A stretch of DNA of 64,000 nucleotides, taken from an uncultured Paracoccaceae bacterium. GTDB lineage: Bacteria > Pseudomonadota > Alphaproteobacteria > Rhodobacterales > Rhodobacteraceae. The stretch's first letter is position 1. The number at the start of each line of letters is the position of its first letter. This document shows, piece by piece, positions 49,199 to 57,994 of the stretch. Below the pieces are notes generated by a model. The model was not told the DNA's origin. It was given only the letters and a program-made list of their open reading frames with translations, and made no database searches. Location of the stretch: positions 25,937 through 89,936 of the forward strand of contig CANKZJ010000009.1 in assembly GCA_947488605.1 (NCBI GenBank), written 5' to 3'. Both the position numbers and the translations under genes were made by a program.

Positions 49199-50419
49199 AT
49201 GGGAAAGCGGGCATATCTGTTCAAGTTGCTACAGGATATCCGGGCAAGCTATTGGTTTTTACCCTCTCTTTTGGTGCTCTTAGGGTTGCTGCTTGCCAGC
49301 GGCATGATCTGGGTTGACCGTAACCCTTCTGTTGTCCCGTTTGATGTGCCACGCGGGTGGTTGGACACCCAAGCCGACGGCGCAAGATCAATGCTGGCTG
49401 TCATTGCCCAGTCGATTATTGGTGTCACAGGTGTGATGTTTTCGATGACGCTTGTGGCTGTGTCATTTGCATCGGGCAACTTTGGGCCGCGATTGATCGG
49501 CAACTTTATGCGCGACCGTGGCAACCAATGGAGCCTTGGCATCCTGATCGCAACCTTTGTCTATGCGTTGGTCGTTTTGCGGACCGTGCAGGATGATTTC
49601 GAAGGGGGGGCGGCGCAATTTGTGCCGCATTATTCCCTGTTGCTTGCACTTGGCCTGACCTTGCTTTGCGTCTTTACGCTGATCTATTTCGTTCACCACG
49701 TGCCCGAGACGATCAATGTTTCGCAGATTTCGGCCAGCATCGGTGCCGCGTTAGAACGCCATGTCCGTGGTTTGATTGACGACCAAGATGACAAGAGCCG
49801 ATATGTAACCCCGCCCGACCGTGCGCCTGATATCACCCTGACGGCGGGTGCATCTGGTTACATACAAACGGTCAACTTTTCACAACTCGAAAAACTGGCC
49901 GATGACTATGATTTTCGCGTGAACCTTGCGACATCAATTGGCGCATTTGTCACCGAACAGACCCCTGTTTTCGAAATTTGGATCGGGACACAGGACAACG
50001 AAGCTGACGCCAGCGAGATCCTTGAATGCTATGCTATTGGCGCAGGGCGCACTGAAAACCAGAATCCGACATTCCTGGCCGAACAGCTGGTTGAAATGAT
50101 CGCGCGCGCTTTGTCGCCGGGTCTGAACGATCCCTATACGGCCAAGGACTGCCTGAACCGACTTGCCGCTGCATTGACGGTGGCCAGCACGTACAAGGAC
50201 GGCATTAAAGACAGATCTTTGCCGCGCATCACATTCAAAGCGCTGACATTCCCCCGGCTTTTTGCCGCAAGTTTTCCATTGTGCCGCCAGTACATCAAAC
50301 CAGACGCGCTGGTGCTGGAACATGCCCTGACACTGCTGCACGAGTTGGCAGATGTGGTACGCAACGAGGATCGTCAGGTCATCAAGGATGAAATTACGAT
50401 GCTGACGTCTGACACCTAA
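49199..50419 (+). CDS. DUF2254 membrane protein
   Basis: A 406-residue protein of the DUF2254 family: four membrane helices in the first 180 residues (FLPSLLVLLGLLLASGMIWV; SIIGVTGVMFSMTLVAVSFASGNFGPRLIGNFMRDRGNQWSLGILIATFVYALVVLR; LLLALGLTLLCVFTLIYFVHHV) and a large soluble C-terminal part with the conserved ARALSPGLNDPYTAKDCLNRL segment. Function unknown. Read from an EcfG-type site and 57 nt before the DUF2945 gene, which has its own site. Confidence 0.93.
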   Translation: MGKRAYLFKLLQDIRASYWFLPSLLVLLGLLLASGMIWVDRNPSVVPFDVPRGWLDTQADGARSMLAVIAQSIIGVTGVMFSMTLVAVSFASGNFGPRLIGNFMRDRGNQWSLGILIATFVYALVVLRTVQDDFEGGAAQFVPHYSLLLALGLTLLCVFTLIYFVHHVPETINVSQISASIGAALERHVRGLIDDQDDKSRYVTPPDRAPDITLTAGASGYIQTVNFSQLEKLADDYDFRVNLATSIGAFVTEQTPVFEIWIGTQDNEADASEILECYAIGAGRTENQNPTFLAEQLVEMIARALSPGLNDPYTAKDCLNRLAAALTVASTYKDGIKDRSLPRITFKALTFPRLFAASFPLCRQYIKPDALVLEHALTLLHELADVVRNEDRQVIKDEITMLTSDT

Positions 50420-50445
50420 GGAACCAACCAAGGCTGTTTCACGTT
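50420..50445 (+). promoter_or_regulatory. EcfG-type promoter (DUF2945/topoisomerase IB)
   Basis: GGAACC-N17-GTT with C before GTT, starting 1 nt after the DUF2254 stop codon and ending 33 nt before DUF2945. Confidence 0.65.
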
Positions 50446-50477
50446 CACCTTTTAGTTATTGAAAAGGAGGTACAGAC

Positions 50478-50690
50478 ATGGGTTATCAGTCAGGCGACAA
50501 AGTGGAATGGGATTGGGGCAACGGCACGGCGACCGGCGAAGTCGACAAAACGCATCAATCCTCGATCACCCGCACGATTAAAGGATCAGAAGTGACCCGT
50601 AACGGATCAAGCGACGATCCCGCACTTGAGATTAGCCAGGACGACGGCACGAAAGTTCTAAAGCTGTCGTCTGAGGTGCGCAAAGCGTGA
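50478..50690 (+). CDS. DUF2945 (hypervirulence-associated, Tudor-like) protein
   Basis: A 70-residue small beta-barrel protein: GDKVEWDWGNGTATGEVDKTHQSSITRTIKGSEVTRNGSSDDPALEISQDDG, the full DUF2945 pattern. AAAGGAGG precedes it. These domains occur in stress islands of soil and marine bacteria; the binding partner is unknown. The stop overlaps the GTG start of topoisomerase IB, so they are translationally coupled. Confidence 0.93.
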   Translation: MGYQSGDKVEWDWGNGTATGEVDKTHQSSITRTIKGSEVTRNGSSDDPALEISQDDGTKVLKLSSEVRKA

Positions 50691-51652
50691 GTGCGCAGAC
50701 GCTTGTCTACTATCCCGATACGCAGCCCGGCTATGGTCGCAGGCGTTGCGGTCGGGGGTTTACCTATCTTGATTTGGACGGCGCCACCTTGCGCGATGCT
50801 GCGACGCGCGCGCAGCTACAGGCATTGGCGGTTCCCCCAGCGTACACGGATGTCTGGTACTGCCCTGATCCGTTTGGCCATTTGCAGGCCACGGGTCGCG
50901 ATGCAAAGGGGCGCAAGCAGTATATTTACCACCCGTCATGGACCGAAGCCCAAGCAGAGGCAAAGTTTGACGGTCTTGCAGATTTTGGCGCCTGCCTGCC
51001 GCGCCTGCGCCGCCGCCTACAGCGTGATCTGGCGACCGAACCGGGCACGCGTGACTATGCACTGGCCGCAGCCGTGACATTGATTGACCGCACGGCCATG
51101 CGTCTCGGCAGTCCACAATACGCAGAAGAAAACGGCAGCTACGGTGCGCTGACTTTGCGCGAAAAACATATTGATGTCGCAGGCAGCGAAATCGAACTGC
51201 GTTATGACGCCAAGGGCGGTCAAAAGGTGCAGCAAACGATGAAAGATGCTAAATTGGCCAGCATTTTGGAAGACATGACAGACCTGCCCGGTCGCACCGT
51301 GCTGACGTGGGTGGACGATGCAGGTGCGGTGCAAACGCTGACGTCCGGCGCATTGAACACCTACATTGCGGACGCGGCGGGCATTGAGGGCGCGACAGCA
51401 AAATCCTTTCGCACTTGGATTGGTAGTTGTGCCGCGTTTGAGGTCGCGTGCGCGGGGCCGGCAACAATTACGCTGATGGCGACCGCCGCCGCCGACGTCT
51501 TGCACAATACCCCCACAATTGCGCGCAACAGCTATATCCATCCTGCAATCATAGACTTGGCCGGCCAACCTGCACCCGATTTCACCCCACTCACAACCGA
51601 TGGACTGCGCGTCACTGAACAGCGCTTGCTGGGTTTTTTGCAAGATTGGTGA
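50687..51652 (+). CDS. DNA topoisomerase IB (poxvirus type)
   Basis: A 321-residue type IB topoisomerase with a GTG start overlapping DUF2945. The N-terminal domain (about 1-75) has GRGFTYLDLDGATLRDAA; the catalytic domain shows the first arginine in DRTAMRLGSPQYAEENGSYG, the KHIDVAGSEIELRYDAKGGQK hairpin with the catalytic lysine, a second arginine in KSFRTWIGS, and NSYIHPAI with the nucleophilic tyrosine. It relaxes supercoils through a 3'-phosphotyrosine. Bacterial copies are accessory; here it is part of the stress regulon. Confidence 0.94.
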   Translation: MSAQTLVYYPDTQPGYGRRRCGRGFTYLDLDGATLRDAATRAQLQALAVPPAYTDVWYCPDPFGHLQATGRDAKGRKQYIYHPSWTEAQAEAKFDGLADFGACLPRLRRRLQRDLATEPGTRDYALAAAVTLIDRTAMRLGSPQYAEENGSYGALTLREKHIDVAGSEIELRYDAKGGQKVQQTMKDAKLASILEDMTDLPGRTVLTWVDDAGAVQTLTSGALNTYIADAAGIEGATAKSFRTWIGSCAAFEVACAGPATITLMATAAADVLHNTPTIARNSYIHPAIIDLAGQPAPDFTPLTTDGLRVTEQRLLGFLQDW

Positions 51653-51674
51653 ACCTTTCAGGATCAAAGGCGTT
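51650..51674 (+). promoter_or_regulatory. EcfG-like site with TGAAC, built on a stop codon (MATE gene)
   Basis: TGAACC-N16-GTT with C before GTT; its first three bases are the topoisomerase stop codon TGA. One mismatch to the consensus. It lies 28 nt before the GTG start of the MATE gene. Confidence 0.5.
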
Positions 51675-51702
51675 GTCGTGTGACGCTTTGAAAGGATAAC
51701 CT

Positions 51703-53061
51703 GTGGCCGATAAACGTGACCTAACCGCCGGACCAACTTGGCAAAAGCTACTTCAACTTGCTGGACCAATGGTTTTCGGCATCATTGCTGTCATATCGGT
51801 GTCGCTGATTGATACCTATTACGTCGGACAACTTGGCACACAGGAACTGACCGCATTATCATTTACCTTACCGGTGACGCTTACGGTTTCAAGCTTGGCA
51901 ATCGGGCTTGGGGCAGGGGCGTCGTCTGTTGTGTCGCGTGCTATCGGCGCAGACGCACGCGATGATGCCAAACGTCTGGCTACCGACAGTCTGGTGCTGG
52001 CGTTGATCTTGGTCATATGTGTAGCAACAGTCGGATTCTTCATGATTGATCCGCTGTTTGCCCTTTTGGGGGCAACCGGCGAGACGCTGGATCTGATCGG
52101 CCGCTACATGCGGATCTGGTTCCTTGCGATCCCGCTGTTAGTGGTGCCGATTGTTGCAAATTCGATCGTGCGCGCGGCCGGCGATACGTTCTGGCCCAGC
52201 GTCGTGATGGTCAGTTCGGCCCTGACGAATATCGCGATTACGCCGGTGTTTATCTTCGGGCTTGGGCCCGTTCCTGCATTCGGCATCGAGGGGGCCGCAA
52301 TAGGCACTTTGATCGCATGGCTTGTGACCGTTTTTGGTGCTTTCGCCCTTGTCGCATTCCGCGAAAAAATGCTGGATCTGACATGGCCCAAAGTATCCGT
52401 TCTGGCAAAATCGTGGAAACGTGTTCTTGCCGTTGGCCTGCCCGCATCATTGGGCAACGCCGTCAATCCCATCGGGATCGCGGTTGTCACCGCACTAATT
52501 GCTGCGTTTGGTGAAGTGGTTGTTGCAGGCTTTGGCGTGGCGACACGGATTGAATCGCTGGCCGTCATCCCGATGCTTGCCCTGTCGTCCGCCATCGGCC
52601 CCTTTGCGGGCCAGAATTGGGGCGCAGGCAAGTGCGACCGCGTCGCTGAGGCCTTGCGCTTTAGCTATGCGGTTTGTGCCGCTTGGGCTGCGATCTTGGC
52701 GTTGTTTTTCTGGTTTGCCGCCGCGCCCATCGTCGGCGTCTTCTCGCAGGACGACGAGGTGATCAGCGCCGCGACCACCTATCTGACCATCGTTCCGCTT
52801 AGCATCTGGGGCTACGGTGTCGTCATCATCAGCGCGGGCGCGTTCAACGCTTTGGGGCGTTCGCACTATGGGCTGGGGCTTTATCTGGTGCGCACTGCCG
52901 TCCTTTACGTACCGCTATCGTTTGTTGCAGCACAGTTCGCCACCTCTGACGCGGTATTCTATGCGATCGCTGCGGCCAACGCGTTGGCAGGCATCACAGT
53001 GGGCAGCTTTGCACTTTACTGGCTGTCCAACCATTCCGCACCAGAACCCGCCGCAGCCTGA
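51703..53061 (+). CDS. MATE-family multidrug efflux transporter
   Basis: A 452-residue twelve-helix exporter with a GTG start after GAAAGGATA. Two six-helix halves with MATE motifs: LIDTYYVGQLGTQELTALSFTLPV, GLGAGASSVVSRAIGADA, PVFIFGLGPVPAFGIEGAAIGTLIAWL in the first half; LPASLGNAVNPIGIAVV and PFAGQNWGAGKCDRVAEALRFSY in the second. Such pumps exchange Na+ or H+ for cationic compounds across the inner membrane. The upstream EcfG-like site is imperfect, so control by the GSR is less sure. Confidence 0.94.
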   Translation: MADKRDLTAGPTWQKLLQLAGPMVFGIIAVISVSLIDTYYVGQLGTQELTALSFTLPVTLTVSSLAIGLGAGASSVVSRAIGADARDDAKRLATDSLVLALILVICVATVGFFMIDPLFALLGATGETLDLIGRYMRIWFLAIPLLVVPIVANSIVRAAGDTFWPSVVMVSSALTNIAITPVFIFGLGPVPAFGIEGAAIGTLIAWLVTVFGAFALVAFREKMLDLTWPKVSVLAKSWKRVLAVGLPASLGNAVNPIGIAVVTALIAAFGEVVVAGFGVATRIESLAVIPMLALSSAIGPFAGQNWGAGKCDRVAEALRFSYAVCAAWAAILALFFWFAAAPIVGVFSQDDEVISAATTYLTIVPLSIWGYGVVIISAGAFNALGRSHYGLGLYLVRTAVLYVPLSFVAAQFATSDAVFYAIAAANALAGITVGSFALYWLSNHSAPEPAAA

Positions 53062-53067
53062 ACCAAT

Positions 53068-53092
53068 GGAACCATTTGGTCAGGTGATTGTT
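53068..53092 (+). promoter_or_regulatory. EcfG-type promoter (69-residue gene / MscS / reductase operon)
   Basis: GGAACC-N16-GTT, 27 nt before the start at 53120. Confidence 0.7.
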
Positions 53093-53119
53093 AATCCTGC
53101 AACAAGCAGGAGAAACGCA

Positions 53120-53329
53120 ATGGCGACTGAAATCAAAAACATTTGGTACAATCCAGCAAGCAACGCTTTTGAGGGCCGTATCGACATCACGCGCAAAGGC
53201 AAATCCTTTCGGTATCCATGCGCTGTGGAAGGTCCGATGGACATGTCACCCGCCGAGGTACGCGCACGCATGGAAGCGCAAGCAAAGCGCATGTCAGACA
53301 GCAACCCGGCTGTTTTTTCCTACCTTTGA
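53120..53329 (+). CDS. Small orphan protein (69 residues)
   Basis: Preceded by GCAGGAGAAACGCA. The protein reads as a beta hairpin and helix (IWYNPASNAFEGRIDITRKGKSFRYPCAVEGPMDMSPAEVRARMEAQAKRMS). I know it as a conserved orphan of roseobacters, with no assigned function. It starts the series 69-residue gene, MscS, small acidic gene, reductase, which are closely spaced on one strand, and has an EcfG-type site in front. Confidence 0.78.
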   Translation: MATEIKNIWYNPASNAFEGRIDITRKGKSFRYPCAVEGPMDMSPAEVRARMEAQAKRMSDSNPAVFSYL

Positions 53330-53358
53330 TCACGACCGCGTAACGATAGGACAAGACT

Positions 53359-54273
53359 ATGGAGACGATCATCTCTTGGGGTGAGAACCTCATGACAACC
53401 CAAATTTATGGCGGCAAGTCCTTTGCCGACTACCTGACGCTTGATGCTTTGATTGCCTTGGTTGGCAATACGTTGGCGGCGGTGTTCATCATCATCGTGG
53501 GCTTTGTCATCGCCGGTTTCGCAAGCCGGCGCATCCACGGCATTGGCGAAAACCATGTCAGCCTTGATAACACATTATTTGGGTTTCTGGGCAACATCGC
53601 CCGCTACGTTGTGCTGGCCTTTACCGGTCTGTTTGTCCTGAACACTTTCGGGGTCGAAACAACGTCTGTGATTGCTGTTATTGGTGCCGCTGGTCTGGCC
53701 GTCGGTTTGGCCTTGCAGGGGACGCTGTCGAACCTTGCCGCAGGTATCATGATCGTGCTTTTCCGCCCACTCAAGCTTGGCGATTTTGTCGAGATCAATG
53801 ACACCGTCGGCACCGTCAAAGACATCACGCTGAATTATACAGAGCTTGCCAACCTGACCAACGTCAAGGTGATCGTGCCCAACTCTGAGGTGTGGGGCAA
53901 TACGATCAAAAACTATTCCGAATACCCCAAACGCCGCGCCCAATGGACCTTTGGTGTGGGATACGGTGTGAACCTGAGCGACGCAGAGAACGTGATCCGT
54001 GACACGATCATGGCTGATGCACGGTCCCACAGCGACCCCGAACCCTTTGTTCAGGTCAACAATCTGAACAGCAGCAGTGTCGATTTTCTGGTGCGTGTTT
54101 GGTGCGATAGCGATGTCTATTTCCAATATCAGGCCGACATGAAGCGCAAGGTAAAAGAGGCACTGGATGCCGCCGACATCAACATCCCGTTCCCCACGCG
54201 GACGGTGGTGCATCAAAACCCCATGCTGGAAGTGGTCCAGGACGACGACAACCAGCGCTTTGCCGCGGAATAG
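53359..54273 (+). CDS. MscS-family mechanosensitive channel
   Basis: A 304-residue small-conductance channel. Three membrane helices (about 25-115), with the pore helix VIAVIGAAGLAVGLALQGTLSNLAAGIMIVLFRPLKLGDFVEI, then the beta domain (VGTVKDITLNYTELANLTNVKVIVPNSEVW) and the mixed C-terminal vestibule domain. It opens on membrane tension to release solutes under hypo-osmotic shock. ATG at 53359 follows GATAGGAC. One of three MscS-like genes in 7.6 kb. Confidence 0.95.
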   Translation: METIISWGENLMTTQIYGGKSFADYLTLDALIALVGNTLAAVFIIIVGFVIAGFASRRIHGIGENHVSLDNTLFGFLGNIARYVVLAFTGLFVLNTFGVETTSVIAVIGAAGLAVGLALQGTLSNLAAGIMIVLFRPLKLGDFVEINDTVGTVKDITLNYTELANLTNVKVIVPNSEVWGNTIKNYSEYPKRRAQWTFGVGYGVNLSDAENVIRDTIMADARSHSDPEPFVQVNNLNSSSVDFLVRVWCDSDVYFQYQADMKRKVKEALDAADINIPFPTRTVVHQNPMLEVVQDDDNQRFAAE

Positions 54274-54309
54274 CACCGCTGCCTTACCCCAACCAGGAGG
54301 ACCATCCCA

Positions 54310-54459
54310 ATGGCCACACCAGAACGCCCGCAATACCCCGAACTTGACGGATCAGAACAGCACCACGACCTGAAAAACGATCCCGGCAAAAAAGGTGACC
54401 CTAACCACACCAAGGATGCCGATCTGAACGATGACGCGCAGAAATCCGACAACGACTAG
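54310..54459 (+). CDS. Small acidic, disordered protein (49 residues)
   Basis: A very good AGGAGG site lies in front. The product is hydrophilic and disordered-looking (ATPERPQYPELDGSEQHHDLKNDPGKKGDPNHTKDADLN...), rich in D, N, K and P, with no hydrophobic core. Such small acidic proteins are frequent in stress operons. It is 36 nt after MscS and 3 nt before the reductase gene, so likely co-transcribed. Confidence 0.75.
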   Translation: MATPERPQYPELDGSEQHHDLKNDPGKKGDPNHTKDADLNDDAQKSDND

Positions 54460-54462
54460 CGC

Positions 54463-55782
54463 ATGTCACAAACAGTGTTTGACAGCATTGTCATTGGCGG
54501 CGGGTCTGCCGGCATGGCGTTTGCCACTTCGGCCGCCAAGCTTGGCGCGCGCATCCTGATGATTGAGCGCGCCGAACTTGGCGGCACCTGCGTCAACCGT
54601 GGGTGCGTGCCCAAGAAAATTCTGTGGTCTGCGGGCCAGATCGCACGTGCGGCGCAAGCCGCAGCATCGCAGGGGATCGCGACGCAGGCGACCATTGATT
54701 ATCAAACACTGATTGCGAAACGTGACGCCCACATTGCAGATATTCGCGATATTTACGCGGGCAACCTGGACGACGCTGGTGTCACGCTGGTGTGCGGACA
54801 GGCCAAGCTGAACGATGCGCAATCCGTCGATGTAGACGGGAAAATCTATACGGCGGATCAGATCATTCTTGCCTGTGGCGGACGCCCCGCCAAGGTGGAT
54901 ATCCCCGGCGCAGCATTGCTGAGTGACAGTAACGATGTGCTTGGCTGGAAGACGCGCCCGGACAGGATCACCATCATTGGCGGTGGCTATATCGGCTGCG
55001 AATTCGCCGCGATTTTTCATGCTTTGGGGTCCGATGTGACGTTGGTCCATAACGGTCCACACTTGTTGGATGCTTTTCCCAAAGAACTGGCATTGCACGT
55101 CCAAAGCGGGCTGGCAGTGTCCGGCATTCGTATTCAAACAGATGACGGTGTGACCGCTTTAAAACAGGTCGGTACATCGCTTGGATATACCTGTGCGTCG
55201 GGCCTGACCGATACGGCAAACGCCGTTGTCGCGGCCGCAGGTCGAACGCCAAACATCGATCAGCTGGGTGCGTTTGCAAAAACGCTTGATACCGCTGAGA
55301 GTGGGGTGCTTGCGATCTCTGACCGGTTTGAGACCAGCCTGCCTGGCGTCTACGCCATCGGCGATGTCGCCGACCGGCTGCCGCTGACACCTGTGGCGAC
55401 GGCGGATGGGACGGCGCTTGCGCATATGCTGCACGGGAATGGTGCCGAAGCGGCCGACCTTGATCTGGTCGCGACAACAGCCTTTGTGTACCCGCCTGCC
55501 GCATTCGTTGGTGAAACGGGTGATGAAACGCTGCGCTGTGGCAAGCTGACGCCGTTGGCACAAAACGTGCTATCGAACGCGGCTCACGACGAAGCTTTCT
55601 ATCAGATCAGCAGCAAGAATGACGTTCTGACAGGGGCCACTATCGCAGCCCATGGTGCCGAAGACATCATCGCGATGGCAGCGGCCTTGATTGCGGCCAA
55701 ATCACCGGCCAGTGCACTGACGAAAGCGACACCTGTGCATCCGTCATTCGCAGAAGAATTTGTCAAAGAACATGCAAAGTAG
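54463..55782 (+). CDS. Glutathione-reductase-like FAD/NAD(P) disulfide oxidoreductase
   Basis: A 439-residue flavoprotein of the pyridine nucleotide-disulfide class. The N-terminal FAD motif GGGSAGMAFA, the redox cysteines in GGTCVNRGCVPKK (the CxxxxC pair), the NAD(P) fold GGGYIGCEFAAIFHALGSDVTLVH, the second FAD motif YAIGDVADRLPLTPVA and the dimer-interface HPSFAEEF near the end are all visible. The glutathione-reductase arginines that select NADPH in the second dinucleotide domain are not evident, so NADH or another disulfide is possible. Restores thiols under oxidative stress. Confidence 0.9.
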   Translation: MSQTVFDSIVIGGGSAGMAFATSAAKLGARILMIERAELGGTCVNRGCVPKKILWSAGQIARAAQAAASQGIATQATIDYQTLIAKRDAHIADIRDIYAGNLDDAGVTLVCGQAKLNDAQSVDVDGKIYTADQIILACGGRPAKVDIPGAALLSDSNDVLGWKTRPDRITIIGGGYIGCEFAAIFHALGSDVTLVHNGPHLLDAFPKELALHVQSGLAVSGIRIQTDDGVTALKQVGTSLGYTCASGLTDTANAVVAAAGRTPNIDQLGAFAKTLDTAESGVLAISDRFETSLPGVYAIGDVADRLPLTPVATADGTALAHMLHGNGAEAADLDLVATTAFVYPPAAFVGETGDETLRCGKLTPLAQNVLSNAAHDEAFYQISSKNDVLTGATIAAHGAEDIIAMAAALIAAKSPASALTKATPVHPSFAEEFVKEHAK

Positions 55783-55829
55783 CGGCGGCTTGAACCACTG
55801 GCGCAATTTGCAGAGCCAGCGCCAGATGC

Positions 55830-56294
55830 CTAGTTGGATGGTTGGTAAAGCGGGATGGTGGAAATAGACATCTTTGCACTGCCGTCCTGCACTTCGCGCG
55901 CATGGACCACGTAGATCAGCGTGCGGTTGGCCTCATCAAAGATGCGTTTGACGGACAGAGACTTCCAGATGATCGAGCGTCGTTCCGAAAAGATGCTTTC
56001 ACCCTCATCACTGCGATCAATATCACCGATCGTTATCGGCCCCGTCTGGCGGCACGAGATTGCTGAATTCGACGGATCCTCGAACCAGTTCCCTTTTTGC
56101 AAACGGTCGATCAGTCCGCGTTCAAAATACGATACGTGACAGGTGACACCTTCGACTTCGGGGTCGGAAAATGCCTCGATCACGATATCATTGCCCAACC
56201 AGTCAACATCGACGTTGCCGACCTGTTGGGCGGGCGCTGTCGTTGCGAATAAAGTGGCGCATGATGCTGCAGCCAAGCGGCGTATGAGGGTCAT
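55830..56294 (-). CDS. creA: CreA-family periplasmic protein
   Basis: A 154-residue protein starting at 56294 with a signal peptide (MTLIRRLAAASCATLFATTAPAQ). The CreA core follows: VGNVDVDWLGNDIVIEAFSDPEVEGVTCHVSYFERG and DPSNSAISCRQTGPI, with two conserved cysteines likely forming a disulfide. Family function is unknown. It lies 90 nt downstream of the PRC-barrel gene with a strong hairpin between (56348-56372); no EcfG-type site was seen in front of it. Confidence 0.93.
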   Translation of the reverse strand: MTLIRRLAAASCATLFATTAPAQQVGNVDVDWLGNDIVIEAFSDPEVEGVTCHVSYFERGLIDRLQKGNWFEDPSNSAISCRQTGPITIGDIDRSDEGESIFSERRSIIWKSLSVKRIFDEANRTLIYVVHAREVQDGSAKMSISTIPLYQPSN

Positions 56295-56347
56295 GATATC
56301 CGTCCTTATGAAACACGAAAATGGCCCGCAGGGGGCCAAGTTGGATC

Positions 56348-56372
56348 GGGGCAAGGCAGACAGCCTTGCCCC
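56348..56372. terminator. Strong hairpin between PRC-barrel and CreA genes
   Basis: GGGGCAAGGC pairs perfectly with GCCTTGCCCC around five nt. No T-tract follows on the minus strand, so it may be a terminator of mixed type or an mRNA processing/stability element. Confidence 0.55.
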
Positions 56373-56384
56373 AGAATGTTTAGG

Positions 56385-57176
56385 TTAGCCTTCGTATTCT
56401 GGCAGCTGTTCCAACGCTTGTTGGGACGAGTCGATGTAGACCCGCACGTCGTCACCGTCGTCCATGCGCAGGATTGTCAGCGCGTCCAAGGATACGGCAA
56501 CTTCACGTTCGCCAAGGCCAAGAAACCCACCCACATCGATCACCGCACGATCAAGCGCGCCGGTGTCGGTCACCAAAAGCGCACCAATTTCGCCGACTTC
56601 CTCATTGTTTACACCAAACACCGGTGCGCCTGTCAGATCTTCGGTCGTCAGGTCTTGGGGCATCATACGGGCGAACCCGTCCATCGCGATGTCCGGGCCG
56701 GTCCAAGCGTCCATTTCCTCGCCATCGCCCATGGTGTTTGTCAGCTGGTTGTATTCATAAGCCGGGGCATCCTGCACGCCGACTGCGGTTGCTTCGATCA
56801 CCAGGAAGAAGTCATTTGCATCACCTTCCTCTTCGACAAAACGCAGTTCGGACATGTTGACGGCGACATCCTTTTCGCCGATCCCCAAGAACCCACCGAC
56901 ACCAACAATCACAGATTGTACTTGGCCGTCGCGGGTCAGCAAAATCTCGTTGATTTCACCGATGTCGTCCCATTCTGTTTCACCGTTCGCGGCAATCGTC
57001 ATGTCGTTTGCGATGCTTGCCTCTGATGCGTAGACGCGCATGCCGACCAATTCGGTGGCGTTGACGTTCACTGCCGCGTCAAATTGCATGTCCGAAAAGA
57101 CGGCGGTGTGACCGTCGGCATATGCGGCGGTTGTAAGTGCCAGTGCGGCGGCGGTTGTGCTCAGAAAATTCTTCAT
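56385..57176 (-). CDS. Exported two-repeat PRC-barrel protein
   Basis: A 263-residue protein with a signal peptide (MKNFLSTTAAALALTTAAYADG). Two similar PRC-barrel repeats follow: ELVGMRVYASEA...DIGEINEILLTRDGQVQSVIVGVGGFLGIGEKDVAV (about 42-110) and DLTGAPVFGVNNEEVGEIGALLVTDTGALDRAVIDVGGFLGLGEREVAV (about 180-232). The VGGFLGxGE repeats are striking. Periplasmic PRC-barrel pairs are common stress-island proteins in alphaproteobacteria; function unknown. An EcfG-type site lies upstream on the minus strand. Confidence 0.9.
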   Translation of the reverse strand: MKNFLSTTAAALALTTAAYADGHTAVFSDMQFDAAVNVNATELVGMRVYASEASIANDMTIAANGETEWDDIGEINEILLTRDGQVQSVIVGVGGFLGIGEKDVAVNMSELRFVEEEGDANDFFLVIEATAVGVQDAPAYEYNQLTNTMGDGEEMDAWTGPDIAMDGFARMMPQDLTTEDLTGAPVFGVNNEEVGEIGALLVTDTGALDRAVIDVGGFLGLGEREVAVSLDALTILRMDDGDDVRVYIDSSQQALEQLPEYEG

Positions 57177-57228
57177 TGTTTTCTCCTCTTTGGGTCACGG
57201 TTGGATTTGCCAACCTTGCTGCCTGATC

Positions 57229-57253
57229 AACACCTACGCTTGTCGATCGTTCC
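57229..57253 (-). promoter_or_regulatory. EcfG-type promoter (two-repeat PRC-barrel gene)
   Basis: Minus strand GGAAC-N17-GTT, 53 nt before the start at 57176. Confidence 0.6.
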
Positions 57254-57292
57254 GTCGGTTTTTCGTGAATGCCCCAACGGAAAGCCCAAAAG

Positions 57293-57318
57293 GGAACAGA
57301 ACTGCCCCCGTCAGCGTT
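57293..57318 (+). promoter_or_regulatory. EcfG-type promoter (DUF998)
   Basis: GGAAC-N18-GTT with C before GTT, 35 nt before the GTG start at 57353. Confidence 0.58.
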
Positions 57319-57352
57319 GGGGTGTCATACAGTCCAAAGCGGGAAAGAAAAC

Positions 57353-57994
57353 GTGGATACCATTGATTTCGACAGGCCTTGGCGCAGTCAACTGCAGCAC
57401 GATCTGGTGCGGTACCTCAGCTATGCTGCGATTGCCGGATGCATCATTTTTGCGATTTCCATCCTGATTGCGGATTTCGTCGTGCCAGATCACGACTGGC
57501 TGGCCGACACGATCAGCGACCTTGGCGCCGGACGGTATGAATTCATCGTCGATATCGGTATCTATGCGTTTGCCGGGTCTTTATTGGCTACCGCCCTTTG
57601 TGCCGCACATGTTCATCTAGGCGGTCCACGTTGGAGCATCGGCCTGATCGGCATCGGACTGATGGCGTTGATCGTGTTCCTAATCGGTGCGCGCAACGAA
57701 TACGGCGACAATGACAACGAGGGGGTCGTGATACACGTCTACCTCGTCTACGCGCTGGGGATTATCATGACCCTTGCCCCTTGGTTAATGTCGGGTGGCG
57801 CATATCGTGTCGGGCGCGGATATGGACACGGTCTGGTGGCCGTGTCGATCATCTGGACCATATCGGCGCCATTCTTCTTTTTCCTGCCGACGGGGATAGA
57901 CGGGATCTATGAACGCTATCTTGGATTGATCGCATTTGCATTTCTGGGGGTGCTGGCCCGCATGTATATTTCACTGGCCCAAAAAATTGCGTGA
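57353..57994 (+). CDS. DUF998 membrane protein
   Basis: A 213-residue protein with six predicted membrane helices and the DUF998 features: DHDWLADTISDLGAGRYEFIVDIGIYAFAG, the ARNEYGDNDNEGVVIHVYLVYALGIIM segment and GIDGIYERYLGLIAFAFLG. The GTG at 57353, behind GGGAAAG and just after an EcfG-type site, is preferred; the frame also extends to an ATG at 57269, which would overlap that promoter. Function unknown. Its stop codon begins the next promoter-like site. Confidence 0.85.
   Translation: MDTIDFDRPWRSQLQHDLVRYLSYAAIAGCIIFAISILIADFVVPDHDWLADTISDLGAGRYEFIVDIGIYAFAGSLLATALCAAHVHLGGPRWSIGLIGIGLMALIVFLIGARNEYGDNDNEGVVIHVYLVYALGIIMTLAPWLMSGGAYRVGRGYGHGLVAVSIIWTISAPFFFFLPTGIDGIYERYLGLIAFAFLGVLARMYISLAQKIA

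Noticed and set aside
53575..54333. 252-residue open frame on the minus strand
   Set aside because: Antisense shadow of the MscS gene; composition and codon pattern follow the sense gene.
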